From positions 3,003 through 29,350 of the forward strand of contig VBJT01000147.1 of assembly GCA_005880075.1 (NCBI GenBank): 26,348 bases of DNA. The letters are read 5' to 3'. Every line of letters starts with the position of its first letter. The first letter of the stretch is position 1. This DNA is from Chloroflexota bacterium (GTDB lineage Bacteria > Chloroflexota > Dehalococcoidia > SM23-28-2 > RBG-16-64-32). Shown piece by piece: positions 6,241 through 14,846 of the stretch. Under the pieces are notes generated by a model that ran no database searches, was not told where the DNA came from, and saw nothing but the letters and a program-made list of their open reading frames with translations. The position numbers and the translations under genes are program-made.

Positions 6241-8088
6241 ATGGTAACGAAGACTGCTGAAGAGAAGCTTAAGCAACCGGACGAACGAGTCGGACCGGCG
6301 TGGCAGGCAGCCGCTTCCGGCGTGCCCCAGATCATTCTTCCGAGGGTCCCCAAGCTTACGGCCGGCATCGAGTTAGCCGGCGAGATGCAGGAAAGCGCCT
6401 TCAAAGAGCCTCCCTTCTTAATCAAACGCGACGGTCAATTTATCCAAACACCAGAGTTGCTCTACCGGGTGGCAGAGCAGATCGATGGACAGCGCGACGT
6501 CGATGAGGTCGGGCAACGGGCCTCGGAGGCGACTCGGATAGCGCTATCAGCCGACGAAATCAAGCAACTTCTCGCCAAGCTCTACTTAATGGGCGTCATC
6601 ACAGACTCTCAGGGCAAATCCCTAGCCCAGAACGCTGGGGCGGGATGCGGCGGCTACTCTCCGCTCGCGCTAAACATGCGGACGGCCGTGGTCCGTCCCG
6701 GTCTGGTGCGTCCAATCGCTACGCTGCTTCGGCCGCTTCACTGGCCGCCCGTGATTCTTGCCGTCCTTACGGCTGGCGCGGTCGCGCTCTGGTGGGTGTT
6801 TTTCGTCCACGGGCTTGGCACGGCGATTCATGACGCTTTCTACACACCGGGTCTGATGCTCGCCTTCCTCGGGCTAATCATCCTTTCGGCGGTATTCCAC
6901 GAATTCGGCCATGCCTCCGCGCTGGAATACAACGGCGGCCGCGTGAAGTCCATGGGAGTGGGCCTGTACATGATCTATCCGGCCTTCTACACCGACGTCA
7001 CCGATAGCTACCGTCTGCCGCGCTGGGCGCGTGTGCGCACGGATCTCGGGGGACTCTACTTCAACCTGATCTTTGCTTTAGCCCTTACCGGCATCTATCT
7101 GCTTGCGGGCGGCGAATTCTTGCTTATCGTCGTCGCGCTGATCGTCTTCGAGATGCTGCATCAGCTCCTGCCTCTCGGGCGTCTCGACGGCTACTGGGCG
7201 TTGGCGGACTTGATCGGAATGCCTGACTTCTTTTCCCGCATCGGTTCTTTCCTGCGCAGCATCCTCCCGGGTTGGGCGCCGCTGCCCAAGGGCTCCGAAC
7301 TTCCTCCGCTTAAGACGCACGCGAAGCTTGTGTTCGCGGCCTACATCACAGTCACGATTCCCCTTCTACTGTTTATGTTGTTCCTCATGCTGCGCGCCGT
7401 ACCGCGAATGGTGGCTACGGGTGTCGACGCCTTCATCGAGCAATCCCCGCTGCTTGAAGACGCCGTCAACCGTAGGGATGTAGTAATGGTGGCAGCCACG
7501 CTCGTGCAGATGCTTGTCCTTGTGATGATGACAGGTGGCGTCTTCTACCTGCTATTCCGGCTGGGGAGGCGCCTGGGTACGGGACTTTGGAACTGGAGCA
7601 AGCCGACAATGCCTCGCCGCTTCGCGGGCTCGGTTATGGGCGCCGGCATGGTCTTCTTTCTGGCTTTCCTCTGGGCGCCGCAACTGCCGATACCCGGCGG
7701 CGGCTCCGGGCCGCTGTACAACGCCACGAGCTTCAAGCCAATACAGAAGGGCGAGCGCCTGACGCTCGGCGATGCCACTGGACAGAGAATCGTGACCAGG
7801 CCGTACCCCGACGCGCCATGGCAGGAGCAGTCAGCTTCTGGAGGGTCGACGACGCCACCGGGTCAAAACTCCGCGCCCTCCGGCCAGGCCCCGCAGTCCG
7901 GCCAGCAGCCCGGCCAATCGAACGCGACCGGCGGCTCGAACCCCGGCGCGACTTCTGCTCCTAACGCCACGCAGCAGCCAACCTACGGCGGCACTGCCGC
8001 CCCAACGGCGGAAGCGACACCTGAACCGACCCCGCAACCTACACAACAAACAACCGTGACACCAACTCCGGGCGTTTCCGGCCCGTAG
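6241..8088 (+). CDS. PqqD-like domain / M50 membrane metalloprotease
   Basis: 615 residues from the ATG at 6241; the upstream open frame overlaps peptide 4. Residues about 55-125 resemble a PqqD-like winged-helix peptide-recognition domain, with the DGQRDVDEVGQRA and LSADEIKQLLAKLYLMGVI patterns. About seven membrane segments follow. The M50 zinc site is HEFGH (220-224) in the second segment, and the third ligand is in RLDGY (Asp316). The C-terminus (about 482-615) should face outside and ends in a Pro/Gln/Ser/Thr-rich tail. M50 proteins of this type are annotated as putative peptide zinc metalloproteases, and related ones occur in RiPP loci such as yyd. The start has only a weak purine run upstream. 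Inferred role: recognise the leader of the four peptides and cut or export them. The real substrate is not shown by sequence. Confidence 0.87.
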   Translation: MVTKTAEEKLKQPDERVGPAWQAAASGVPQIILPRVPKLTAGIELAGEMQESAFKEPPFLIKRDGQFIQTPELLYRVAEQIDGQRDVDEVGQRASEATRIALSADEIKQLLAKLYLMGVITDSQGKSLAQNAGAGCGGYSPLALNMRTAVVRPGLVRPIATLLRPLHWPPVILAVLTAGAVALWWVFFVHGLGTAIHDAFYTPGLMLAFLGLIILSAVFHEFGHASALEYNGGRVKSMGVGLYMIYPAFYTDVTDSYRLPRWARVRTDLGGLYFNLIFALALTGIYLLAGGEFLLIVVALIVFEMLHQLLPLGRLDGYWALADLIGMPDFFSRIGSFLRSILPGWAPLPKGSELPPLKTHAKLVFAAYITVTIPLLLFMLFLMLRAVPRMVATGVDAFIEQSPLLEDAVNRRDVVMVAATLVQMLVLVMMTGGVFYLLFRLGRRLGTGLWNWSKPTMPRRFAGSVMGAGMVFFLAFLWAPQLPIPGGGSGPLYNATSFKPIQKGERLTLGDATGQRIVTRPYPDAPWQEQSASGGSTTPPGQNSAPSGQAPQSGQQPGQSNATGGSNPGATSAPNATQQPTYGGTAAPTAEATPEPTPQPTQQTTVTPTPGVSGP

Positions 8089-8104
8089 CCAAGGAGGCGA
8101 AAAA

Positions 8105-8797
8105 TTGATCTCGCTCAAAGAACGTTTCTGGAAAGCCAGGCTTCTGGCTATCCTGGCTGCCCCCCTATTTGCTTTTGCCTTCGCGCCGGCGGTCTTTGCA
8201 GACGAGCCGCCGCCTTTCGAGGACCCGCGCGCGATCCTCGAGCAGCTCGCGCTCGATCCTAACAACAACATCGCCGACGTCTTCAATGAGACCGACAATA
8301 GCTTCGAGACAGTCGGCAACGTGGATCTGGACGTTATCGAAGGCCCGGACGTCGTGCCGGCAAATATCGCGTGGGCGCAAAGCACCTGCACAGACTGCAA
8401 CAGCATGGCCGTTGCCCTTCAGTTGGCGCTCTACGAATCGGGCGCGACGAACGTTTCACCGGAAAACGGCGCGATCGCATTAAATATCGCGTGTACCCGC
8501 TGCTTCACTTATGCACGGGCATATCAACTCGTGCTCCCGGTGAATAACTCGAGGGATGTGGCGGAGAACGCCGAAAACGAGGTTGAGAAGCTACAGAAAC
8601 GCCTGGAAAAAGTTCTCGAGAAAACGCGGGAAGGCAAGACCGCAATCGATTCCTCACTGGCGGAAATTGACACGATTGTCTCGGACTTCAGGGCGCTAGG
8701 GATCGCCGTTCAGAATGGCGAGTTCTCAACCAATCATCACGGCTCGGAGCCGGGTGCTCAGGTCGAGCGCCAGGCCATGGATGTGGCGACGCAGTAA
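8105..8797 (+). CDS. Secreted protein with two CxxC repeats, related to the precursor peptides
   Basis: 230 residues. The start is TTG, fixed by AAGGAGG at 8091-8097, seven bases upstream. The signal peptide ends after AVFA (residue 32). After an acidic stretch come two related repeats: C95-T-D-C98 and C130-T-R-C133, each followed by three residues and AxAxQL. The second repeat, residues 119-141, aligns without gaps to residues 58-80 of peptide 2. Residues about 152-200 form a charged coiled coil, and the rest is hydrophilic. The CxxC pairs suggest disulphides or metal binding outside the cell. It follows the M50 gene by 16 bases, so it is the last gene of the operon. It may be the surface partner or scaffold of the peptides. 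I know of no named family. Confidence 0.8.
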   Translation: MISLKERFWKARLLAILAAPLFAFAFAPAVFADEPPPFEDPRAILEQLALDPNNNIADVFNETDNSFETVGNVDLDVIEGPDVVPANIAWAQSTCTDCNSMAVALQLALYESGATNVSPENGAIALNIACTRCFTYARAYQLVLPVNNSRDVAENAENEVEKLQKRLEKVLEKTREGKTAIDSSLAEIDTIVSDFRALGIAVQNGEFSTNHHGSEPGAQVERQAMDVATQ

Positions 8798-8987
8798 ACC
8801 GCCTAACGGTTGATCGAGATTCTCAGGCATAAAGCTGGCGCCATTCCATAGCGGAAGATGCGGGAGCCGGACGGTTGGACGGTTCTCCTTACCATTCGTC
8901 GACCAAGTATTCACCTTCTATTTACGCGCGTGTAGTTTTGGTTTCCACCTACCTGCGGCATCATGACTTGTCAGGAAGGGGGATACT

Positions 8988-10085
8988 ATGCAAGGGAGCC
9001 GTTCGCCCCACATTTGCCGTCTCGAGCACGGGCAGACGCTCGTCGTTGGAATCCTGTTCATGACGGTTCTACTCGGAATGGTGGCTATGACCGTAGACGT
9101 CGGCTTGCTTTTTCGCGACCGCCGTCATCTCCAGAACTCCGCGGATGCGATGGCACTCGCGGGCGTAGCCGAACTGCCGGGGAATCCCGCGCAGGCTAAG
9201 AGCAAAGCCCAGCAATGGGCTGCCAATAACGGCATCGCTTCCGGTGATATCAAGACGATACAGGTCCGTACCACCGGCGTCCCGAACGACACGCTCTACG
9301 TGGAGCTCGAGGGCAATTTCGGGTGGATCTTCGGGCGCGTGCTTGGCAAGACGACAAGTAAGGTAGGGGCAGACGCCGCCGCCCGCATCGGGTCCCTCTC
9401 GGGCGGCCACAACATGATGCCATGGGCGCTGCTTCGCGGCGATACCAACTGCCTGGACGCCGTGACCGGCAAGCCTATCTTCGGTGCCACCTGTCAGGTC
9501 AAGGTGGGCGCGACGGACGGGATTGGTGGATGGCGCGGGGCGCTGGACTACGACGGTAACGGCGGAGGCTCGGCCGAATACAAGTCGAACATAATCGACG
9601 GCACGGTCGACTGGACGTACTGCATCCAGGGTGATCCCGCGCCTGGCTGCGTCTCATCGCAGCGGGTCGTTGACGCCCTCGACGGCAACAAGGTCGGGCC
9701 TACGGACTCCGGCATTGACGCGCGCTGGGCTACAGGCGCCAAGTGCGACGGCAACGGCAATGGTAAGGATGACTTCAACGAGGTGTTCACACCGACGGGG
9801 CAGGTCAGTCCCGCTTATAGTGTTGCCTGCCCGGATAGCCCGTGGCTCATCATTCTGCCCATTGTTACGTACGAAAGCACCCCCATTAAAACTGTGACTA
9901 TTCGCGGCTGGACGCTGGCTTATCTTCAGAGCTATGCCTGCGTAGGCGGCACTAACTGCAACGGCGGCAAGGGACACTGGGAGGTCTCGATTAAGATCGC
10001 CGATGCCGCCTATTCGCAGACGGCCGGCTTCCTCGGCAACTACGATCCGAGCTCAGGAATCCTGATTCGCCGCTTGATCCAGTAA
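8988..10085 (+). CDS. TadG-like pilus assembly protein
   Basis: 365 residues. The N-terminus is a typical Tad domain: a hydrophobic segment at about residues 16-38 beginning after HGQ, then the D-V-G-L-L-F-R-D-R-R pattern and NSADAMALAGVAEL. Such proteins are inner-membrane anchored, with most of the chain outside, and are associated with Flp/Tad pili. The rest is Gly/Asn/Asp-rich and contains six Cys that could form disulphides. ATG at 8988 has an AGGAAGGGGG upstream. It stands 190 bases after the peptide operon. No other tad gene (ATPase, TadE or TadF, prepilin peptidase) is nearby, so it may act in another envelope process. Confidence 0.82.
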   Translation: MQGSRSPHICRLEHGQTLVVGILFMTVLLGMVAMTVDVGLLFRDRRHLQNSADAMALAGVAELPGNPAQAKSKAQQWAANNGIASGDIKTIQVRTTGVPNDTLYVELEGNFGWIFGRVLGKTTSKVGADAAARIGSLSGGHNMMPWALLRGDTNCLDAVTGKPIFGATCQVKVGATDGIGGWRGALDYDGNGGGSAEYKSNIIDGTVDWTYCIQGDPAPGCVSSQRVVDALDGNKVGPTDSGIDARWATGAKCDGNGNGKDDFNEVFTPTGQVSPAYSVACPDSPWLIILPIVTYESTPIKTVTIRGWTLAYLQSYACVGGTNCNGGKGHWEVSIKIADAAYSQTAGFLGNYDPSSGILIRRLIQ

Positions 10086-10353
10086 CCACCGCATAGCAGA
10101 TGGTCGAAGGCCCGCCGGCGCTCTGCGCAAGCGGCCCTCAGACTTTGGACGGAAACGCACGCTCGCGCTCCCGGCGGTGGGCCTCTGTTCCCCCAAGTAC
10201 AGCTGCGTGGTATGACGCCGGGCGTGCACGGTTCGGTATCTGCTTATCTTTTTTTTGCTCCGAGATTGCCTACCGAGGAAGAAACGGGTCGCCGCGTCAC
10301 TTCGCAGTTGACGGCGCGTTATCATTTTTGAAGGTGGTTCAACAAAAACCTGC

Positions 10354-11853
10354 ATGCGTGAGGCGTTCCGAAACTACATAAACGGTCGATGGACGGAGCC
10401 AAAGAGCGGTAACTGGCTCGATCGTGAGAACCCAGCTGATTACGCCGACGCGGTCTGCTCATTCCCGGACTCCAGCCGCCAGGACGTAGCCAATGCTGTC
10501 GGGGCTGCCGCCGAGGCGTTTGAGAGCTGGTGCTTTGTCCCCGCTCCACGGCGGGCCGAGGTCCTGTTCCGTGCGGCCGAAATCATGGCCGGACGTAAAG
10601 AGGAGCTGGCGCGCGATGTCACGATCGAGATGGGTAAAGTCTTGAAAGAGGCGCGCGGCGACGTCCAAGAAGGCATCGACATGACCTACTACGTCGCGGG
10701 CGAGGGGCGGTGCATGTGGGGCCAGACGACGCCTTCTGAGCTGCCGGACAAGTTCAACATGAGCGTACGCCAACCTCATGGTGTGGTCGCCGCGATCACG
10801 CCCTGGAATTTCCCGATCGCCGTCCCTTGCTGGAAGCTCATGCCCGCTCTCGTCACGGGGAATACGGTCGTGTTCAAACCCTCGCCCTTCTCGCCGATTA
10901 GCGCCTACAGCCTGGTCCGCATTCTTGAAGAAGCCGGTCTTCCGCCAGGCGTCATGAATCTCGCTTTTGGCGGCGATAAAGCGGGCGCTGCGCTCGTGGA
11001 GGACCCGCGTGTCGGCATGGTCTCGTTCACCGGCTCGCTCGAGGTGGGCCGGGAGATCGGCGCCTACTGTGGCCGCAACAACAAGCGAGTGCACCTTGAG
11101 ATGGGAGGCAAGAACGCGATCCTCGTCCTCGATGATGCGGATCTCGATCTTGCCGTCGAAGGGGCCGTATGGAGCGCGTTCGGCACCAGCGGCCAGCGCT
11201 GCACTGCAGCGAGCCGAATAATCGTCCAGAGCGGCATCGCGCCGGGGTTCACAGACCAACTCCTAAGTCGCGCGCAGGCGTTGCGCCTGGGCGACGGACT
11301 GGCAGCGACCACTGATGTCGGGCCGGTAGTTAACATGCCTGCGCTTGAGAAAATCGGCCGATACATGGAGATCGGCCGCGATGAAGGCGCTGCGATCGCC
11401 TGCGGCGGGGCTCGCGCCTTGGGAGACGGCCTCGACAAGGGCTATTTCTTTCAGCCGACGGTCTTCACGGACGTGCGGCCGGCAATGCGCATCGCTCAAG
11501 AGGAGATCTTCGGGCCGGTGACGGACATCATTCGCTGCTCGGACCTCGAGCAGGCCGTCGCGATTAACAACGGCGTCCAGTTCGGACTCTCGTCTGCGAT
11601 ATACACCCGGGACATCAGCAAAGCGTTTAAGGCTATGGAACGGATGACCACGGGAATCGTCTATATCAATGCGGGGACGATCGGCGCCGAGGTGCACCTG
11701 CCGTTTGGCGGGACGCGGGGCACCGGCAACGGCCATCGCGAGGCGGGGCAGGCGGCGCTCGACTCCTATAGCGAGTGGAAGACCGTGTACATCGATTATT
11801 CCGGAAGGTTGCAAAAGGCGCAGATGGACCGCCCCGAAGGCGACCAAGGTTGA
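10354..11853 (+). CDS. NAD(P)-dependent aldehyde dehydrogenase
   Basis: 499 residues, full length for the ALDH superfamily. The sequence shows ITPWNFPIAVPCWK, NTVVFKPSPFSP, the cofactor-loop FTGSLEVGREIG, Glu249 in LEMGGKNA, the nucleophile Cys283 in TSGQRCTAASR, and EEIFGPV. The C-terminal run INAGTIGAEVHLPFGG and EAGQAALDSYSEWK is like the ALDH subgroup near antiquitin (ALDH7), which oxidises semialdehydes. The exact substrate is not visible. The next gene, glgE, starts one base after its stop, so the two are co-transcribed. An AAGGTGG lies upstream of the ATG. The co-transcription may be a positional accident or may reflect stress-response grouping. Confidence 0.92.
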   Translation: MREAFRNYINGRWTEPKSGNWLDRENPADYADAVCSFPDSSRQDVANAVGAAAEAFESWCFVPAPRRAEVLFRAAEIMAGRKEELARDVTIEMGKVLKEARGDVQEGIDMTYYVAGEGRCMWGQTTPSELPDKFNMSVRQPHGVVAAITPWNFPIAVPCWKLMPALVTGNTVVFKPSPFSPISAYSLVRILEEAGLPPGVMNLAFGGDKAGAALVEDPRVGMVSFTGSLEVGREIGAYCGRNNKRVHLEMGGKNAILVLDDADLDLAVEGAVWSAFGTSGQRCTAASRIIVQSGIAPGFTDQLLSRAQALRLGDGLAATTDVGPVVNMPALEKIGRYMEIGRDEGAAIACGGARALGDGLDKGYFFQPTVFTDVRPAMRIAQEEIFGPVTDIIRCSDLEQAVAINNGVQFGLSSAIYTRDISKAFKAMERMTTGIVYINAGTIGAEVHLPFGGTRGTGNGHREAGQAALDSYSEWKTVYIDYSGRLQKAQMDRPEGDQG

Positions 11854-11854
11854 C

Positions 11855-13948
11855 ATGGCTCGCGGAACCTTGAGGCGAGCCGCAGCTCCTGTCACTCCCA
11901 AGGCATCTCGGGACGGTCGCGGCATGCCCGCCGTGCGTTCGCCGCTTGCCGCATCAGTTTATCCCGAAGCGCACCAGCCGCCGGAGCGGGTGGTCATCGA
12001 ATCGGTCCGGCCGGAGGTAGACAGCGGGCGCTTCCCGGCCAAAGCGGTCGTCGGGCAGCGGTTTGTCGTAGAGGCCGACATCTTCGCCGAGTACGAGCCG
12101 ATTGTCAGCTCGGTGCTGCGTTTCCGCCGAGAGGGATACGCCAATTGGCGCGAGACGCCGATGGAGCTGGCGGGCGAAGACCACTACGCTGCCGCGTTCC
12201 TCGTCGATCAGCTTGGCACCTACCACTACAGCATCGAAGCGTGGATAGACCGCTTCGAGACTTGGCGCCGCCTACTTCGCCGGAAGGTCGCCGCCCGCCA
12301 GGACGTCAGCGGCGAGCTTCAAATCGGTGCGCAGCTGGTGCGGGAGGCGGCAGCTCGAGCCTCCGGCAACGACAGGAAGCGGCTAAAGGAAACAGCCGAG
12401 CGCATAGCAGATGAACGGCCCGCGGGCGAGAGAGCACGCGCCGCGCTTGCAGATCGGTTCGCGGCACTCATGCGTCGCCATCCCGACCGCAGCCGCTCAA
12501 CTCGCTACGACAGGGAGCTGCGCTTAACTGTGGACCCGCCGAAGGCCGTGTTCGGCGCTTGGTATGAACTGTTCCCGCGGTCCTGCTCGCCCGAGCCGGG
12601 CCGGCACGGGACTCTCCGAGATGTGGAAGCAGCCCTTCCCTATGTCGCCGGGATGGGGTTCGATGTCCTGTACCTGCCGCCCATCCACCCGATTGGCCGC
12701 ACTCACCGGAAGGGCGAGAACAACTCCCTTCGCGCCAAAGCAACGGATCCGGGCAGCCCCTGGGCGATCGGATCCACTGAAGGCGGGCATAAATCGGTCC
12801 ATCCGGAGCTTGGAACCCTCGAAGACTTTGGGCGGCTCGTTCGGCGAGCTAAGGAGCACGGCCTCGATATCGCTTTGGACATCGCTTTCCAGTGCTCGCC
12901 GGACCACCCGTACGTGAAGGAACACCCAGAGTGGTTCCGACGGCGGCCCGACGGCAGCATTCAGTACGCAGAGAACCCCCCGAAAAAGTACGAGGACATA
13001 TACCCGTTCGACTTCGAGACGACCGACTGGCGGGCGCTCTGGAGGGAACTGAAGAGCGTATTCATCTTCTGGGCGCAGCAGGGCGTCCGTATCTTCCGCG
13101 TCGACAACCCGCACACTAAGCCGTTCCGCTTCTGGGAGTGGGTCATTGCGGAGGTCAAGCGCGACTACCCGGACATGACGTTTCTTGCAGAGGCCTTCAC
13201 ACGGCCTCGGCTAATGGAGCGGCTGGCAAAGAGCGGCTTCACCCAGTCGTACACCTATTTCGCCTGGAAGACCAAAAAGGACGATATTCGCGATTACTTC
13301 AAGGAGCTGACGTCCGCACCATTAAGAGATTACTTCCGGCCCAACGCCTGGCCTAACACTCCTGACATTCTTACCGAATACCTCGTGACGGGCGGGCGTC
13401 CGGCCTTTGTCGCGCGCCTCGTCCTCGCCGCCACACTTTCGTCCAGCTACGGCATCTACGGCCCGGCGTTCGAGCTGGGCGAGCACACTCCCGCGCAGCC
13501 AGGCAGCGAAGAGTACCTGAATTCTGAGAAATATGAACTGAAGCGCTGGGACCTCGAGCGGAAGGATAGCCTGCGCGAAATCATCACGCGCATCAACGCG
13601 ATCCGGTGCGGCAACGTCGCGCTCCAATCGAACGAGCACCTGGGCTTCCACCCGGTCGATGACGAGAACGTCATTTGCTACAGCAAGCGCACCGACGACG
13701 CTCGCAACATCGTTGTCACGGTTGTGAACCTCGACCCGAAGCGGGCTCGCTCAGTCGTCATCGAATTGCCGCTGGAAGAGTGGGGCATTGGCCCCAGGCG
13801 CGCCTTCCCGGTTGAGGACCTCCTGAACGAAAGCAAGAGCCGCTGGCGAGGCAAGCGCCAGGAATTGAGGCTTGATCCAAAGGCATCGCCGGCCGCGGTC
13901 TTTCGGCTCAGCGGCAAGGCAATGGAGCGGCAGCATGCTTCCGCGTAA
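11855..13948 (+). CDS. glgE: Alpha-1,4-glucan:maltose-1-phosphate maltosyltransferase
   Basis: 697 residues from the ATG at 11855, one base after the ALDH stop. GlgE extends alpha-glucan using maltose 1-phosphate as donor. An N-terminal beta domain holds DIFAEYEPIVSSVLRFR. The GH13 catalytic barrel has YLPPIHPIGRTHRKG, PGSPWAIGSTEGGH, ALDIAFQCSPDHP, the nucleophile Asp417 in FRVDNPHTKP and the acid/base Glu446 in FLAEAFTRP. The C-terminal beta domain is complete. Both catalytic residues sit 23 positions later than in the Streptomyces enzyme as I remember it, which fits a short N-terminal extension; a later ATG at MPAVRS is a possible alternative start. It overlaps treS by 14 bases, and the TreS-maltokinase would make its donor. 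No branching enzyme GlgB is in the window. Confidence 0.96.
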   Translation: MARGTLRRAAAPVTPKASRDGRGMPAVRSPLAASVYPEAHQPPERVVIESVRPEVDSGRFPAKAVVGQRFVVEADIFAEYEPIVSSVLRFRREGYANWRETPMELAGEDHYAAAFLVDQLGTYHYSIEAWIDRFETWRRLLRRKVAARQDVSGELQIGAQLVREAAARASGNDRKRLKETAERIADERPAGERARAALADRFAALMRRHPDRSRSTRYDRELRLTVDPPKAVFGAWYELFPRSCSPEPGRHGTLRDVEAALPYVAGMGFDVLYLPPIHPIGRTHRKGENNSLRAKATDPGSPWAIGSTEGGHKSVHPELGTLEDFGRLVRRAKEHGLDIALDIAFQCSPDHPYVKEHPEWFRRRPDGSIQYAENPPKKYEDIYPFDFETTDWRALWRELKSVFIFWAQQGVRIFRVDNPHTKPFRFWEWVIAEVKRDYPDMTFLAEAFTRPRLMERLAKSGFTQSYTYFAWKTKKDDIRDYFKELTSAPLRDYFRPNAWPNTPDILTEYLVTGGRPAFVARLVLAATLSSSYGIYGPAFELGEHTPAQPGSEEYLNSEKYELKRWDLERKDSLREIITRINAIRCGNVALQSNEHLGFHPVDDENVICYSKRTDDARNIVVTVVNLDPKRARSVVIELPLEEWGIGPRRAFPVEDLLNESKSRWRGKRQELRLDPKASPAAVFRLSGKAMERQHASA

Positions 13949-14846
13949 TAATTCGCCTGCCTCGCCTGCCGACAGCCTCTGGTATAAGGACGCGGTCATC
14001 TATCAGGTCCACGTCCGCGCGTTCAGCGACAGCGACAACGACGGCATCGGCGACTTCCGGGGGCTCATGCAGAAGCTCGACTACCTGCAGGACCTGGGCG
14101 TCAGCGCGCTCTGGTTGCTGCCCTTCTACCCTTCGCCGCTCAAGGATGACGGCTACGATATCTCGGACTACTCGGGGGTTCATAAGTCATACGGGTCGCT
14201 TCGCGACTTCCAGGCGTTCCTTCGCGAAGCTCACCGACGTGGGCTGCGTGTTATCACAGAGCTCGTGTTGAACCACACTTCAGACCAGCACCCGTGGTTT
14301 CAGCGCGCTCGCACCGCTGCGCCCGGCAGCCGCGAGCGCGACTTCTATGTTTGGAGCGACACTCCCGAGCGCTATCGCGACGCCCGTATCATCTTCAAAG
14401 ATTTCGAAACCTCGAACTGGACCTGGGACGCAACCGCGGAAGCATATTACTGGCATCGCTTCTACTCCCACCAGCCGGACCTTAACTTCGATAACCCCGA
14501 CATGAGGCGGGCCCTACTCCACGTCGTCGACCAGTGGCTGGGCATGGGGGTCGATGGTCTCCGCTTGGATGCCGTGCCCTATCTCTACGAGCGAGAGGGC
14601 ACGAGCTGCGAAAACCTGCCGGAGACGCACGAGTACCTGCGAGAGCTGCGGCGTCACGTCGATGAGCGCTTTCCCGGCCGCGTCCTGCTCGGCGAGGCGA
14701 ACCAGTGGCCGGAGGATGCCATCGCTTACTTCGGATCAGGCGACGAGTGCAACACCGTTTCCCGATCATCGACATCCTCCAGCAAACGCCGCCGATCCCC
14801 GAGAGCTGTCAGTGGGCGGTTTTCCTGCGCAACCATGACGAGCTGA
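13935..14846 (+). pseudogene. treS: Trehalose synthase, N-terminal part of frameshifted treS
   Basis: The ATG lies inside the end of glgE (14-base overlap). The frame encodes a normal TreS GH13 start: LWYKDAVIYQVHVRAF, DLGVSALWLLPFYPSPLKDD, ELVLNHTSDQHPWF, nucleophile Asp212 in LRLDAVPYL and acid Glu254 in LGEANQWPED. Correct sequence ends at GSGDECN (Asn273, codon 14751-14753). After that the frame gives 31 unrelated residues and a stop. The protein resumes in another frame at 14756. TreS enzymes normally have about 19 residues here, so roughly 55 bases appear to be missing. As written, no intact TreS can be made. The function would be interconversion of trehalose and maltose, feeding the maltokinase fused downstream. 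Confidence 0.88.

Noticed and set aside
8844..8850. TTCCATA upstream of the TadG-like gene as a third copy of the shared promoter motif
   Set aside because: Only seven bases match. GTAAG, the GC before TTTCC and the final ATG are absent at the right distance.
10249..10256. A run of eight T as a terminator for the TadG-like gene
   Set aside because: No stable stem lies directly upstream. The gap 10086-10353 otherwise shows nothing I can name.
10459..11259. A 266-residue minus-strand frame
   Set aside because: It lies wholly opposite the aldehyde dehydrogenase, whose catalytic motifs are intact, and it shows no domain or ribosome binding site.
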